DNA from: a bacterium
GTDB taxonomy: Bacteria > Chloroflexota > Dormibacteria > Aeolococcales > Bog-877
NCBI GenBank assembly: GCA_021785655.1
Contig: JAJYET010000008.1
Span: 1 to 64,000, forward strand
Length of the DNA stretch: 64,000 nt
Reading direction: 5' to 3'
Under the pieces are notes generated by a model. It was given only the letters and a program-made list of their open reading frames with translations, ran no database searches and was not told where the DNA came from. The position numbers and the translations under genes were made by a program. Of the stretch, positions 33,064 to 40,944 are shown one piece after another (within the stretch, counting starts at the first letter, position 1; each line of letters starts with the position of its first letter).

Positions 33064-33104
33064 AGGTTACGCTCCAGTTGGCCTCCACCCCGAGCCCGTA
33101 ACCT
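33064..33104. promoter_or_regulatory. Mirror-image divergent promoters of accD and fabH
   Basis: AGGTTACG (33064-33071) and CGTAACCT (33097-33104) form an 8-bp inverted repeat spaced by 25 bp. Each arm provides a TAACCT -10 box reading outward: minus for accD (about 80-nt leader), plus for fabH (ATG 10 bp later, nearly leaderless). The symmetry could also form a regulator-binding site that coordinates both directions. Confidence 0.55.
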
Positions 33105-33114
33105 AGCGGGGACG

Positions 33115-34242
33115 ATGAGCCTTGCAGAGCACGTGGGCAATCCGTGGCGGGCGGGCGATGGCGGCTCGCCCCCGGGCTGCCGGCTGGTAGCGGTGGGCAG
33201 CGCGCTCCCCGTACGCCGCCTCACCAACTCCGAGGTGGAGACCTTCCTGGACACCACCGATGAGTGGATCAGCAGCCGGACTGGGATCCGGGAGCGCCGG
33301 ATCGCGGACCCCGAGGTCACGCTGGTGGGGATCGCCGCCCGAGCGGCGCGGGCCGCCATGACCGCCGGGGGGTGGACGGCGGCCGACGTCGACACGATCA
33401 TCTGCTCAAGCAGCTCGCCGGACGAGACCTTCCCCTCGCTGGCCTGCCGGCTGCAGGCTGAGCTGGGCTGCCCCCACGGGGCGGCCTTCGACATCCAGGC
33501 GGCGTGCTCCGGGGCCATCTATGGCCTCGCGCTGGCCCAGTCGCTGATCCAGACCGGACTCAGCCGGCGGGTTCTCGTCGTGGCCGCTGAGCTGTTCAGC
33601 CGGCTCGTCGACTGGTCGGATCGATCCACCGCGGTCCTTTTCGGAGACGGTGCCGGGGCCCTGCTGGTCGGGGGGCCCGGGGAACCCGGCAGCGAGATCG
33701 TGGCCATCGACCTGGGGGCGGATGGGAGTGGGGCAGCCTCGCTGGGCACCGCCGCCGCCACGGCGACGGCCATCCCCGAGGCGATCCCCGCGTACGCCAG
33801 GGCGGAGCGGTCCCTCAACCGGGTGGTGTTCATGAACGGCCGCGAGGTCTTCCGCTTCTCCACCCGCATCCTGGAGCAGCTCATAGTCCGGCTCGCTGAG
33901 GCCGCCGGGGTGACTCCCGAGGAGATCACCCTGGTGGTCCCCCATCAGGCCAACTCCCGGATCCTGGCCACCGCCGCTGGGAGGGTCGGCATCCCCCTGG
34001 AGCGTTTCGCCATCAACGTCGACCGGATGGGAAACACCTCGTCCGCCTCGGTCCCGCTGGCTCTGGCTGAAGCCGCCGCCCGCGGCCGTCTCGCACCTGG
34101 AGCCGGGGTCTGCATGGTGGCATTCGGGGCGGGGCTGACCTGGGGAGGCGCCTTCCTCAGATGGGGAGACACCCCGGCGCTGGTCGACGACCCCGGGGAG
34201 GGGCTCGCAGCCGATCGGGGAGGACAGGAGGCAGTGGAGTGA
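33115..34242 (+). CDS. fabH: Beta-ketoacyl-ACP synthase III
   Basis: 375 aa from the ATG at 33115. The Cys-His-Asn triad is complete: I-Q-A-A-C-S-G-A near residue 130, P-H-Q-A-N near 278, and G-N-T-S-S-A-S near 308. The early T-D-E-W-I-S-S-R-T-G-I-R-E-R-R and the F-G-D-G-A-G-A loop are also typical. It condenses an acyl-CoA primer with malonyl-ACP, starting fatty-acid synthesis and fixing the primer type. It overlaps fabF (GTGA). A C-terminal extension of ~25 residues follows the usual end G-G-A-F-L-R-W. Confidence 0.95.
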   Translation: MSLAEHVGNPWRAGDGGSPPGCRLVAVGSALPVRRLTNSEVETFLDTTDEWISSRTGIRERRIADPEVTLVGIAARAARAAMTAGGWTAADVDTIICSSSSPDETFPSLACRLQAELGCPHGAAFDIQAACSGAIYGLALAQSLIQTGLSRRVLVVAAELFSRLVDWSDRSTAVLFGDGAGALLVGGPGEPGSEIVAIDLGADGSGAASLGTAAATATAIPEAIPAYARAERSLNRVVFMNGREVFRFSTRILEQLIVRLAEAAGVTPEEITLVVPHQANSRILATAAGRVGIPLERFAINVDRMGNTSSASVPLALAEAAARGRLAPGAGVCMVAFGAGLTWGGAFLRWGDTPALVDDPGEGLAADRGGQEAVE

Positions 34243-35501
34243 CGCAGGCGCGCAACGGAACCAGGATCGTGGTCACGGGGATGGGGGCTGTGACCCCGGT
34301 CGGCATCGGGGTGAAGGCGGCCTGGGAGGCGGTGTGCGCGGGCCGGAACGGCATCCACCGGATCCAGGGTTTCGACCCCGAGCCTTACGGGTCGCAGATG
34401 GCCGGCGAGGTGCTGGACTTCGAACCCACCAACTACGTGGACCGCAAGCAGGTCAGCCGGACCGCTCGCTTCACCCAGTTCGCGCTGGCAGCCACCCAGG
34501 AGGCCATGGACCAGTCCGGACTCCCCATAGACGACTCCAACCGGGACCTCGTGGGGGTGATCGTGGGCTCGGGCATAGGGGGGCTCAAGGTCACCGAGGA
34601 GGCCACCCACACCCTGGCGGAGCGGGGCCCCCGCAGGCTGAGCCCCTTCACCGTGCCCATGATCCTGGCGGACATCGCCGCCGGGGAGGTGGCCATGCGC
34701 TTCGGGGCCAGCGGCCCCAACTTCGCCCTGGTCTCGGCGTGCGCCACCGGAGCGCACGCCATCGGGGAGGCCGCCGAGATCATCCGGCGGGGAGACGCTG
34801 TGGCCTGCATCGCGGGGGGCAGCGAGGCCTCGATCACGCCGCTGGCGGTGGGCGCCTTCAGCTCGATGCGGGCTCTCTCGCAGCGCAACGACGATCCCGA
34901 GCACGCCAGCCGGCCCTTCGACGCGGGCCGGGACGGATTCGTGGTGGCCGAGGCCTGCGCCATCCTCATCCTGGAGGAGTACGAGCATGCCCAGAGGCGG
35001 TCGGCGCCCATCCTGGCCGAGGTCGCGGGCTACGGCGCCAGCGCCGATGCCTACCACCTGACCGCCCCCGAGCCCACCGGACGGGGGGCCAAGCGGGCGA
35101 TGGTCCGGGCGCTGGAGAAGGCCGGCGCGGGCCCGGAAGAGGTGGACTACGTGAACGCCCACGGCACCTCCACCCCGATGAACGACGCCGCTGAAACCGC
35201 GGCGATCAAGCAGGTTCTGGGCGACCGGGCCCACCGGATCCCGGTGTCCTCCACCAAGTCCATGACCGGGCATGCCCTGGGGGCCGCCGGGGCAATGGAG
35301 TCGGTGTTCTCGGTCATGGCCATCGTGGACGGCTGGGTGCCACCGACCATCAACTACCGGGATCCGGACCCGGAGTGCGACCTGGACTACGTTTCCGAGG
35401 GGGCCCGCCTGGTGCGACCGCGGCTGGTGCTCAACAACTCCTTCGGCTTCGGGGGACACAACGCCTGCCTGGCCTTCCGGACCCCCGAGCCGGAGTCTTA
35501 A
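34239..35501 (+). CDS. fabF: Beta-ketoacyl-ACP synthase II
   Basis: 420 aa from the GTG at 34239, overlapping fabH. Triad: V-S-A-C-A-T-G-A-H near residue 167, N-A-H-G-T-S-T-P near 307, K-S-M-T-G-H-A-L-G near 343. V-T-G-M-G-A-V-T-P-V-G opens the protein and N-N-S-F-G-F-G-G-H-N closes it, as in all KAS II enzymes. It elongates acyl-ACP with malonyl-ACP. The cluster lacks acpP, fabD and fabG, which must lie elsewhere. Confidence 0.96.
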   Translation: MTQARNGTRIVVTGMGAVTPVGIGVKAAWEAVCAGRNGIHRIQGFDPEPYGSQMAGEVLDFEPTNYVDRKQVSRTARFTQFALAATQEAMDQSGLPIDDSNRDLVGVIVGSGIGGLKVTEEATHTLAERGPRRLSPFTVPMILADIAAGEVAMRFGASGPNFALVSACATGAHAIGEAAEIIRRGDAVACIAGGSEASITPLAVGAFSSMRALSQRNDDPEHASRPFDAGRDGFVVAEACAILILEEYEHAQRRSAPILAEVAGYGASADAYHLTAPEPTGRGAKRAMVRALEKAGAGPEEVDYVNAHGTSTPMNDAAETAAIKQVLGDRAHRIPVSSTKSMTGHALGAAGAMESVFSVMAIVDGWVPPTINYRDPDPECDLDYVSEGARLVRPRLVLNNSFGFGGHNACLAFRTPEPES

Positions 35502-35639
35502 CCAGACCTTAGCCTCCGGATAGCCCGGGCTTAGCCCCCGGGGCGCAATGCTTCCGGTTGAGGTTTTCCCCCGGCGAGGGGCCGACCTCGCCCTCGGTCC
35601 TCAAGGGGTCGTGGGCCCATCCTTGCCGGACCCTCCCGT

Positions 35640-35668
35640 GCTGGGGGCTGCGAAGGGCAGCCCCCAGC
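35640..35668. terminator. Strong hairpin between fabF and the serine protease gene
   Basis: GCTGGGGGCTGC-GAAGG-GCAGCCCCCAGC is a perfect 12-bp stem with a 5-nt loop, about 140 bp after fabF and 35 bp before the protease start. It lacks a T-tract. It may end fabHF transcription or be part of the protease leader. Confidence 0.5.
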
Positions 35669-35702
35669 CATACCGGTCCCCGGTGAGGGCCGGGCCACCC
35701 GG

Positions 35703-37097
35703 GTGGCAACTGCGGGGGGTGCAGAAGGGATTCCCCCTTTGGCTGTGCCGGTGGTCGGTGACATCCTCGGAGAGTCCCGGAAGGCGGCCCGGCAGGAGGT
35801 GGACGCCGTGGGCAGACCGGCTGCGTGTGCGCCCCAGCGAGTTGGGGGTGGACCCGGGGCAGTTCCGGTCGTGGCGCCGGTGGCGCACGGCACCGCCGCT
35901 ATCCCCGGACGCCCAGTCCTCGCTGCCACGACAGGCGCAGGCGGTTGGCGGCGTCGGGACGGCCCGGCTGGGGAGGCGGGGCGCCGAAGGCGCCGCGGGC
36001 TGGCGCTGGCGGCCGCGCTGTTCCTGGCCGGCGCCACGTTGGCCGCGCTGCTCCCCGGGGCTCCGGGAGCCAGGCGCTCGGAAACCCGGGCCGAGACCGC
36101 GGGCGCCGGCATCGACCTCGCCCGCCTGGCCCGGCTGGCGGACTCTGGGGTGGTGGCCGTCTCCTCCCTGGATGCCTATGGCGGGGACCGCCTGAGCGCC
36201 ACCGGCATCGTCCTAGACCAGGGCGGGGAGGTGATCACCAACAACCATGTCGTCGAGGGGGCGACGTCGATCACGGTTCAGGTTGGGGAAGTGGGACGGT
36301 GGTACCCCGCCACGGTTGTGGGCGCTGCTCCGACCCGAGACATCGCGGTCCTCGCGGTGGCCGGGGCCGAGGACCTCCGGCCCCTGGTCATGGCCAGGTC
36401 GGAGGAGCTCCGGACCGGCTCTCCGATCGTGGTGGTGGGGAACCAAGGCAAGGGCGCCCCCTCGGCGAGCGCCGGGGAGGTGGTGGGGATGGGGAAGCGG
36501 CTAGCGGCCACCGACCCCGTGACCGAGGCGCCCGAGGAACTCTTGGGGATGATCGAGATGGATGTCCCGGTCCAGCCGGGCGACTCCGGGGGGCCCGTCT
36601 TGGACTCCGGCGGGCAGGTGGTGGGGATGACCACGGCTGGTGAGGAGATCGCGGACGGGCTGGTCCCCGCGGACGCGGCCTATGCCATTCCCATCAGCGC
36701 GGTGCTCGCGGTGGCCCAGCAGATCGAGGCCGGGAGGAGCGGCCCCGGCCTTGTCCTCGGAGCCCCAGCGTTCCTCGGGGTCGAGGCCGATACCTACATC
36801 CCGGCGGTGGAGGCGGGGCCCCCACCGGTTCTGGCCCTTCTTGGCGACCAGCGGTCACGGCTGGCTGCGGGAGCCCTCGTCCTGCAGGTGCTGAGCGGAA
36901 CGCCGGCCGCCGTGGCCGGGATGCGGGCAGGGGACGTGATCGTCCGCCTGGCCACCGACCGGGTCGACTCCCTGGGCTCTCTGCGCACGGCCCTCGAGGG
37001 CCTTCATCCGGGGGCCAAGGTCCAGGTGGGCTGGGTGGATCCCACAGGAACTCCGGCCGTCGCCATCGTCGACCTCGCGCCCGGGCCGGCTGCCTGA
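35703..37097 (+). CDS. Membrane-anchored HtrA-like trypsin/PDZ serine protease
   Basis: 464 aa from the GTG at 35703; in-frame GTGs downstream make the start uncertain. An Arg-rich segment (G-R-R-R-R-R-G) precedes one membrane helix (L-A-L-A-A-A-L-F-L-A-G-A-T-L-A-A-L-L) near residue 100, leaving a ~95-residue cytoplasmic tail. The protease domain is outside and its triad is complete: I-T-N-N-H-V-V-E-G, R-D-I-A-V-L-A-V, and P-G-D-S-G-G-P-V. A PDZ-like domain ends the protein (G-A-L-V-L-Q-V-L-S-G-T-P-A-A-V-A-G-M-R-A-G-D-V-I-V). It likely degrades misfolded or signal proteins in the envelope. Confidence 0.88.
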   Translation: MATAGGAEGIPPLAVPVVGDILGESRKAARQEVDAVGRPAACAPQRVGGGPGAVPVVAPVAHGTAAIPGRPVLAATTGAGGWRRRDGPAGEAGRRRRRGLALAAALFLAGATLAALLPGAPGARRSETRAETAGAGIDLARLARLADSGVVAVSSLDAYGGDRLSATGIVLDQGGEVITNNHVVEGATSITVQVGEVGRWYPATVVGAAPTRDIAVLAVAGAEDLRPLVMARSEELRTGSPIVVVGNQGKGAPSASAGEVVGMGKRLAATDPVTEAPEELLGMIEMDVPVQPGDSGGPVLDSGGQVVGMTTAGEEIADGLVPADAAYAIPISAVLAVAQQIEAGRSGPGLVLGAPAFLGVEADTYIPAVEAGPPPVLALLGDQRSRLAAGALVLQVLSGTPAAVAGMRAGDVIVRLATDRVDSLGSLRTALEGLHPGAKVQVGWVDPTGTPAVAIVDLAPGPAA

Positions 37098-37311
37098 TGG
37101 TGCATCCCGATCTCAATTGGCCCGCACCTGGGGGGAAACCCCGGGGGCTGCGGGGGTGGACTCACTCTCCGGGGAACCGGCGTAATCACCCTTCGAACTG
37201 CGGCCTTTGAGCCCCAGACTCTGTAAGTGGAATCCACCGGATCCCCCGGCGAGGCGGGGGGATGGGGAAAGGAATTTAGGGTCTGGGCCCCACGGCCCGG
37301 GAGGTACCACG
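37098..37311. other. Structured leader/intergenic region before the membrane protein gene
   Basis: This 214-bp gap contains inverted repeats, including GTGGAATCCAC (37227-37237) and a stem ATCCCCC/GGGGGAT (37241-37247 with 37257-37263). GGGAGG lies 8 nt before the ATG at 37312. No known riboswitch consensus could be matched by eye on either strand. Confidence 0.4.
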
Positions 37312-37860
37312 ATGCGACGCAAGACCTTCGACGGAATCCTGACCGTGCTGGGAGGGCTGGTGACGCTGATCCTGGTGGGGGCGGGCTCGCTTCTGCTCTG
37401 GGGCGCCAACTACACCAACACCGAGGTCCACAACCAGCTGGCGGCTCAGAAGATCTACTTCCCCGCGGCCAACAGCGCTGAGATCAAGGCACTCCCCGCA
37501 GCCGACGCCACCCTGATGAAGCAGTACGCCGGCCAGCTCATGACCACCGGAGCCCAGGCCGAGGTCTGGGCGGACCACTTCATCGCCGTCCACCTGCACG
37601 AGATCGGGCTCACCTACGACCAGGCCAGCACGCTGGCCCGTTCCAACCCCACCAACACCAAGTACGCGGACCTCAAGACCACAGTCTTCCAGGGCACCAC
37701 GCTGCGCAGTGAGCTGCTGGAGGCCTACGGGTTCTCCATCTTCGGAACCATCGCCTGGATCTCCTCGCTGGTGGCCTTCGCCCTGGCGGCGGTCTTCCTC
37801 CTGCTGACGGCCCTCGGAGTCGTCCACTGGCGGACAGTCCCGCCCACGGCCGAGATCTGA
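37312..37860 (+). CDS. Conserved actinobacterial-type two-helix membrane protein, function unknown
   Basis: 182 aa from the ATG at 37312 after GGGAGG. One helix lies near the N terminus (L-T-V-L-G-G-L-V-T-L-I-L-V-G-A-G-S-L-L-L-W) and one at the C terminus (I-A-W-I-S-S-L-V-A-F-A-L-A-A-V-F-L-L-L). They flank a ~115-residue external domain with V-H-N-Q-L-A-A-Q-K-I-Y-F-P and A-D-H-F-I-A-V-H-L-H-E-I. This pattern recalls a family of hypothetical proteins common in Mycobacterium and Streptomyces. Two His-containing segments in the external domain are notable but not a known metal motif. A terminator-like hairpin follows. Confidence 0.7.
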   Translation: MRRKTFDGILTVLGGLVTLILVGAGSLLLWGANYTNTEVHNQLAAQKIYFPAANSAEIKALPAADATLMKQYAGQLMTTGAQAEVWADHFIAVHLHEIGLTYDQASTLARSNPTNTKYADLKTTVFQGTTLRSELLEAYGFSIFGTIAWISSLVAFALAAVFLLLTALGVVHWRTVPPTAEI

Positions 37861-37888
37861 GCCCCAACGCTCTGACCAGACCCGGAAA

Positions 37889-37921
37889 GGAGGGGTCCCG
37901 CCCTCGGGGTGGGGCCCCTCC
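37889..37921 (+). terminator. Hairpin terminator after the membrane protein gene
   Basis: GGAGGGG and CCCCTCC form a 7-bp stem, with inner TCCC/GGGG extending it partly, starting 28 bp after the stop codon. CGATTGTCT follows, a weakly T-containing tail. Confidence 0.6.
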
Positions 37922-38354
37922 CGATTGTCTGAGGGGCGAGGTCGCGCCTGGCGGGGGACCGCCGCCCGGTGGCCCCCAGAGCAGCGGATCGCCCCGCCCA
38001 GCCGCCACCGTCGAAGAAGGCGCTCGGGTGACTCCGCGCCGCATCCCTGGGCTGCGGGCGGGGTGCTCGACCATGGCGCCCTCGCCCCCTCGGTCGGCCG
38101 CCTGCGGCGGGTCCCCGCCACGGCCCAACCGGGCTCCTCAGGTGCGCGGTCCCACCCCGACTCCCGGGCCACCACCCCGCTCCCGCGACGCAGGTCGCAC
38201 GACTCCGGCCCGGGCCCAGGTCCGAAGAGTTGTCGGGTCCCTCGGGAACGGGCGAAGCACCCACCACACGGGGCACCCTCGGCCCCTCTCCCCGGCATCC
38301 ACCCAGCAGAGGCAGGTGATTACGCGCTGATCGCGCCACCACCCGCCTTCGACC
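37922..38354. other. Intergenic region, nothing recognised
   Basis: About 430 bp. Overlapping ORFs on both strands are Arg/Pro/Gly-rich and lack motifs. RNase P, tmRNA and SRP RNA signatures were looked for and not found. The last part should hold the promoter of the UbiA-family gene. Confidence 0.4.
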
Positions 38355-39317
38355 ATGGGAGGCGGAATTTCCACTCCGGGCCGCCGCGGCGGCCGGACCC
38401 TGGAGGAAGCGCTGGTGGAATTGGCTTCGGGGGCGGCGGTGCCGACCAGGAGCACGGGCTGGGCCCGTGCCGGCGACTTCCTGATCTTCGTCAAGCCCCA
38501 CATCGACGTGACCTTCGTGGCCGTGGCGGTCGCGGGGGCTGTTGTCAGCTGGCAGCGGTCCGGGCCTTTCCCGCTCTCCCAGGTACTGCTTCTGGCCGGC
38601 TCGGTGGCCCTGCTCAGCTCCGGGGCTGAGTGCTGGACCAACGTCCGCGACCGCGACCTCGACGCCGTGATGCCCCGCACCCAGGGGCGGCCCCTGGTGA
38701 GCGGCCGGATCGCCGTCCCAGAAGCGCTCCTTCTGGCGCTGGTCCTCACCGGGTCGGGGCTGGGGCTGGCAGCGCTGCTGGGGCCGGTTGCCCTCGGTTT
38801 CCTCGCATTCGCCCTCCTCAGCAACGTGGTGGTCTACAGCCTGCTCACCAAGCGTGCCACCCCCTGGAGCATCGTCCTGGGTTCGGTGGTGGGGGCGCTG
38901 CCCCTCTGGGCCGGCGCCGCGGCTGTTCGTGAGCCCCTGCCCGCCGCCGCTTGGATGCTGGGCGGCACGGTGGGCATCTGGATCTTCGTCCACATCTGGG
39001 TGATCGCTCTGCGCTACCGGGACGACTACGCTGCTGGGGCTGTCCCGATGGCACCCCTGGTGTGGAGCCCGGGGAGGCTCCGCACGGCGCTACTGGCGTC
39101 GGCGGCGGGGATGGGAGCCCTCGCTGTGGCGTCCCTGCTCAGCCTTCGCGGGCCGGCTGTGCCCGAGGCCGTGGCCCTGACCGGAGCCTTCTCCGCCGCG
39201 ATCCTGGCGGGCACGGCCCTGGTGCCGGTCAGGCCCCAGCTGGCGGGCCCGCTGATTCACCTCATCACGATCTATTTGCTGGTGGTCCTGGGGGCGGCTG
39301 TGGCCTGCGCGCTCTGA
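38355..39317 (+). CDS. UbiA-family prenyltransferase, heme O synthase (CtaB)-like
   Basis: 320 aa, about nine hydrophobic helices. The first aspartate-rich motif reads C-W-T-N-V-R-D-R-D-L-D-A-V-M-P-R-T-Q-G-R-P-L, almost the CtaB signature (N-x-x-x-D-R-D-I-D-x-x-M-x-R-T-x-x-R-P-L). The second reads H-I-W-V-I-A-L-R-Y-R-D-D-Y-A-A-G-A-V-P-M, again CtaB-like (H-F-W-x-L-A-L-x-x-x-x-D-Y). CtaB adds a farnesyl group to heme B to make heme O for heme-copper oxidases. No ctaA or oxidase subunit I gene was recognised nearby. The adjacent gene encodes an unfamiliar His-containing membrane protein. Confidence 0.85.
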   Translation: MGGGISTPGRRGGRTLEEALVELASGAAVPTRSTGWARAGDFLIFVKPHIDVTFVAVAVAGAVVSWQRSGPFPLSQVLLLAGSVALLSSGAECWTNVRDRDLDAVMPRTQGRPLVSGRIAVPEALLLALVLTGSGLGLAALLGPVALGFLAFALLSNVVVYSLLTKRATPWSIVLGSVVGALPLWAGAAAVREPLPAAAWMLGGTVGIWIFVHIWVIALRYRDDYAAGAVPMAPLVWSPGRLRTALLASAAGMGALAVASLLSLRGPAVPEAVALTGAFSAAILAGTALVPVRPQLAGPLIHLITIYLLVVLGAAVACAL

Positions 39318-39363
39318 GCTCGCGGGGAGCCGCCTGTCAGGGCCGAGGGGAAAGGAGGGGACG

Positions 39364-40881
39364 ATGGCAACAGAAGTCGACAGCACGGGGGCCCCGGGAT
39401 CGGTCCCGGCCCCCAAGGGGTCCGGGTTGGACTTCACGGCCGTGATGGTGAGGGTCCTCATGGCCTGGATCGTGATCGTGGCGGTGCTGAGCTTCATCAC
39501 CGCCCCCTGGCTGGCTCCGGGCAACAGCGGGGACCTGACCCCCACCCTGGTGTGGTTCTACCACGCCCTCATGCTCCCGGCCGCCCTCCTGTTCTTGATC
39601 ATCTGCACCCGCGTCTACACGCTGCACTCCTGGGTGCGCTACCTGGTCACTCACAGCGCCCTGGTCGCCCTCTTCGAGGGTGCCGGCTTCCTGATCCTCG
39701 GCTACGGGACGCTGCACAACGTTCCTTCGCTGGTTGACTTCGGCTTCTGGGTCATCATGCCCGCCACCCTCGAGCTCTTCGGGGTGACGGTGCTCTTCGT
39801 GGTGGATCTCGCCTGGTGCGCCCTGGTACCTCCCAAGGGTGAGGCGATGACCCCGCAGAAGGCGGAGATCACCTGGGTATTCTTCTTCGCCGGGGTGTCG
39901 GTCCTCACCTGGGTGGTGTTCGGGCTGCTGGCTGCGGCCGCCCAAGTGGGAGTCAGCTGGAGTTTCTGGGCCGGAGCCCAGCACGAGTCCGCCTCGGCGC
40001 TCGCGGGCAACATCGTGACCGCGCACTCCCACGGGATGCTGCCCACTTTCATGGCCGCGATCGTGCTGCTGGCCGCCGAGGCGTTCGGCTACTCACGGCT
40101 CACCGGTGCGCGCAAGCAGGTGGCCCGCTCCGGTGCCGGTCTGATGCTGGCGGGCATCGCCCTCTACTCCGGCATCTACACGATCTCCGGGCTGGGCACC
40201 TTCGTGATCCCCGCCTGGTTCCCCCAGGGGGCGGGCGGCGCCAACGGCATCGCCATGGACGACACCATGACCGGGCTGGTGGGCGTGGGCTCGCTCATCC
40301 TGGCGGGCGCCATGCTGCCTGAGCTCCGTGGGGCCTTCCTTCGGGTGGCGGGCGGCACCGGTCGAGCTCTTAGGCGGCTGAACCCGGTCCGGGTCGGGGT
40401 CTACCTCACCTACGTGATGGCGACCGCCGACATGTACTTCTACGGCTACTACATCGAGATGAACGAGACCCAGTTCGGCTTCGCCAGCACCAGTTCCGCC
40501 TCGCGGGTGATCGACGACCAGATCTTCACCCGGAGCCACCTGCTTTTCGTCTTCGGGGCCCTGCCGATCATCGCCGTTTTTCTGCTGGCCACGGAGCTGG
40601 TGGGCAACGCCTCCGCCGCCGGGCTCACGGTGAAGAAGTGGATGGCCCGTCTGGTGATGGCGGGCATGGTGGTGACCCTCGTGGGCATGGGAATCTGGGT
40701 GTTCTCGACCCCCGGTCACCTCAGCACCTGGTCGATCGGCAGCGGGGGAGAGCTGCTCTACGTCGCCGGACAGGGGCTGATGCTGATCGGGGCCATCGTC
40801 TCTCTGTTCGCGCCGCTGGTCAACCGGACCGAGTCCGCAGCCACCGTGGACGCGCCGACGCCCCGGGCGACCGCCGCCTGA
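39364..40881 (+). CDS. Unrecognised polytopic membrane protein with conserved-looking His-Pro motifs
   Basis: 505 aa from the ATG at 39364, with AAAGGAGGGG upstream. Roughly 12 hydrophobic helices are visible. Histidines sit at helix ends in similar contexts: W-F-Y-H-A-L-M-L-P near residue 66, V-T-H-S-A-L-V near 97, V-T-A-H-S-H-G-M-L-P near 221, and T-R-S-H-L-L-F-V-F-G-A-L-P near 400. The repeated H-x3-LP-like pattern hints at internal duplication and possible heme ligation. The His-His pair and W-x-x-x-H of heme-copper oxidases are not seen, so it is not a standard subunit I. It lies 46 bp after the CtaB-like gene, so they probably share a transcript. Function unknown. Confidence 0.75.
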   Translation: MATEVDSTGAPGSVPAPKGSGLDFTAVMVRVLMAWIVIVAVLSFITAPWLAPGNSGDLTPTLVWFYHALMLPAALLFLIICTRVYTLHSWVRYLVTHSALVALFEGAGFLILGYGTLHNVPSLVDFGFWVIMPATLELFGVTVLFVVDLAWCALVPPKGEAMTPQKAEITWVFFFAGVSVLTWVVFGLLAAAAQVGVSWSFWAGAQHESASALAGNIVTAHSHGMLPTFMAAIVLLAAEAFGYSRLTGARKQVARSGAGLMLAGIALYSGIYTISGLGTFVIPAWFPQGAGGANGIAMDDTMTGLVGVGSLILAGAMLPELRGAFLRVAGGTGRALRRLNPVRVGVYLTYVMATADMYFYGYYIEMNETQFGFASTSSASRVIDDQIFTRSHLLFVFGALPIIAVFLLATELVGNASAAGLTVKKWMARLVMAGMVVTLVGMGIWVFSTPGHLSTWSIGSGGELLYVAGQGLMLIGAIVSLFAPLVNRTESAATVDAPTPRATAA

Positions 40882-40888
40882 CGGAACT

Positions 40889-40920
40889 GGGCCGCACCTT
40901 CCGCGGAGAGGGTGCGGGCC
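40889..40920. terminator. Bidirectional hairpin between convergent genes
   Basis: GGCCGCACC pairs with GGTGCGGGCC, with one bulged G, across the loop TTCCGCGGAGAG. It sits 8 bp after the membrane protein stop and just beyond the end of the minus-strand flavin reductase fragment, so it may serve both. Confidence 0.5.
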
Positions 40921-40944
40921 ATTCCCGGAACGTGCCAGAGGCGG

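Noticed and set aside
35502-37311. Cyclic-di-AMP (ydaO), c-di-GMP or SAM-type riboswitches in the two gaps
   Set aside because: Short GGGGAACC-like and GGGTGG-like strings occur, but the diagnostic blocks (for ydaO, the CCGAA...CGTCAGCTAACC segment) are absent on both strands.
39364-40881. Heme-copper oxidase subunit I or nitric oxide reductase NorB
   Set aside because: Histidines are present, but the order and context of the helix VI His, the His-His pair and the helix X HxH of those families could not be matched.
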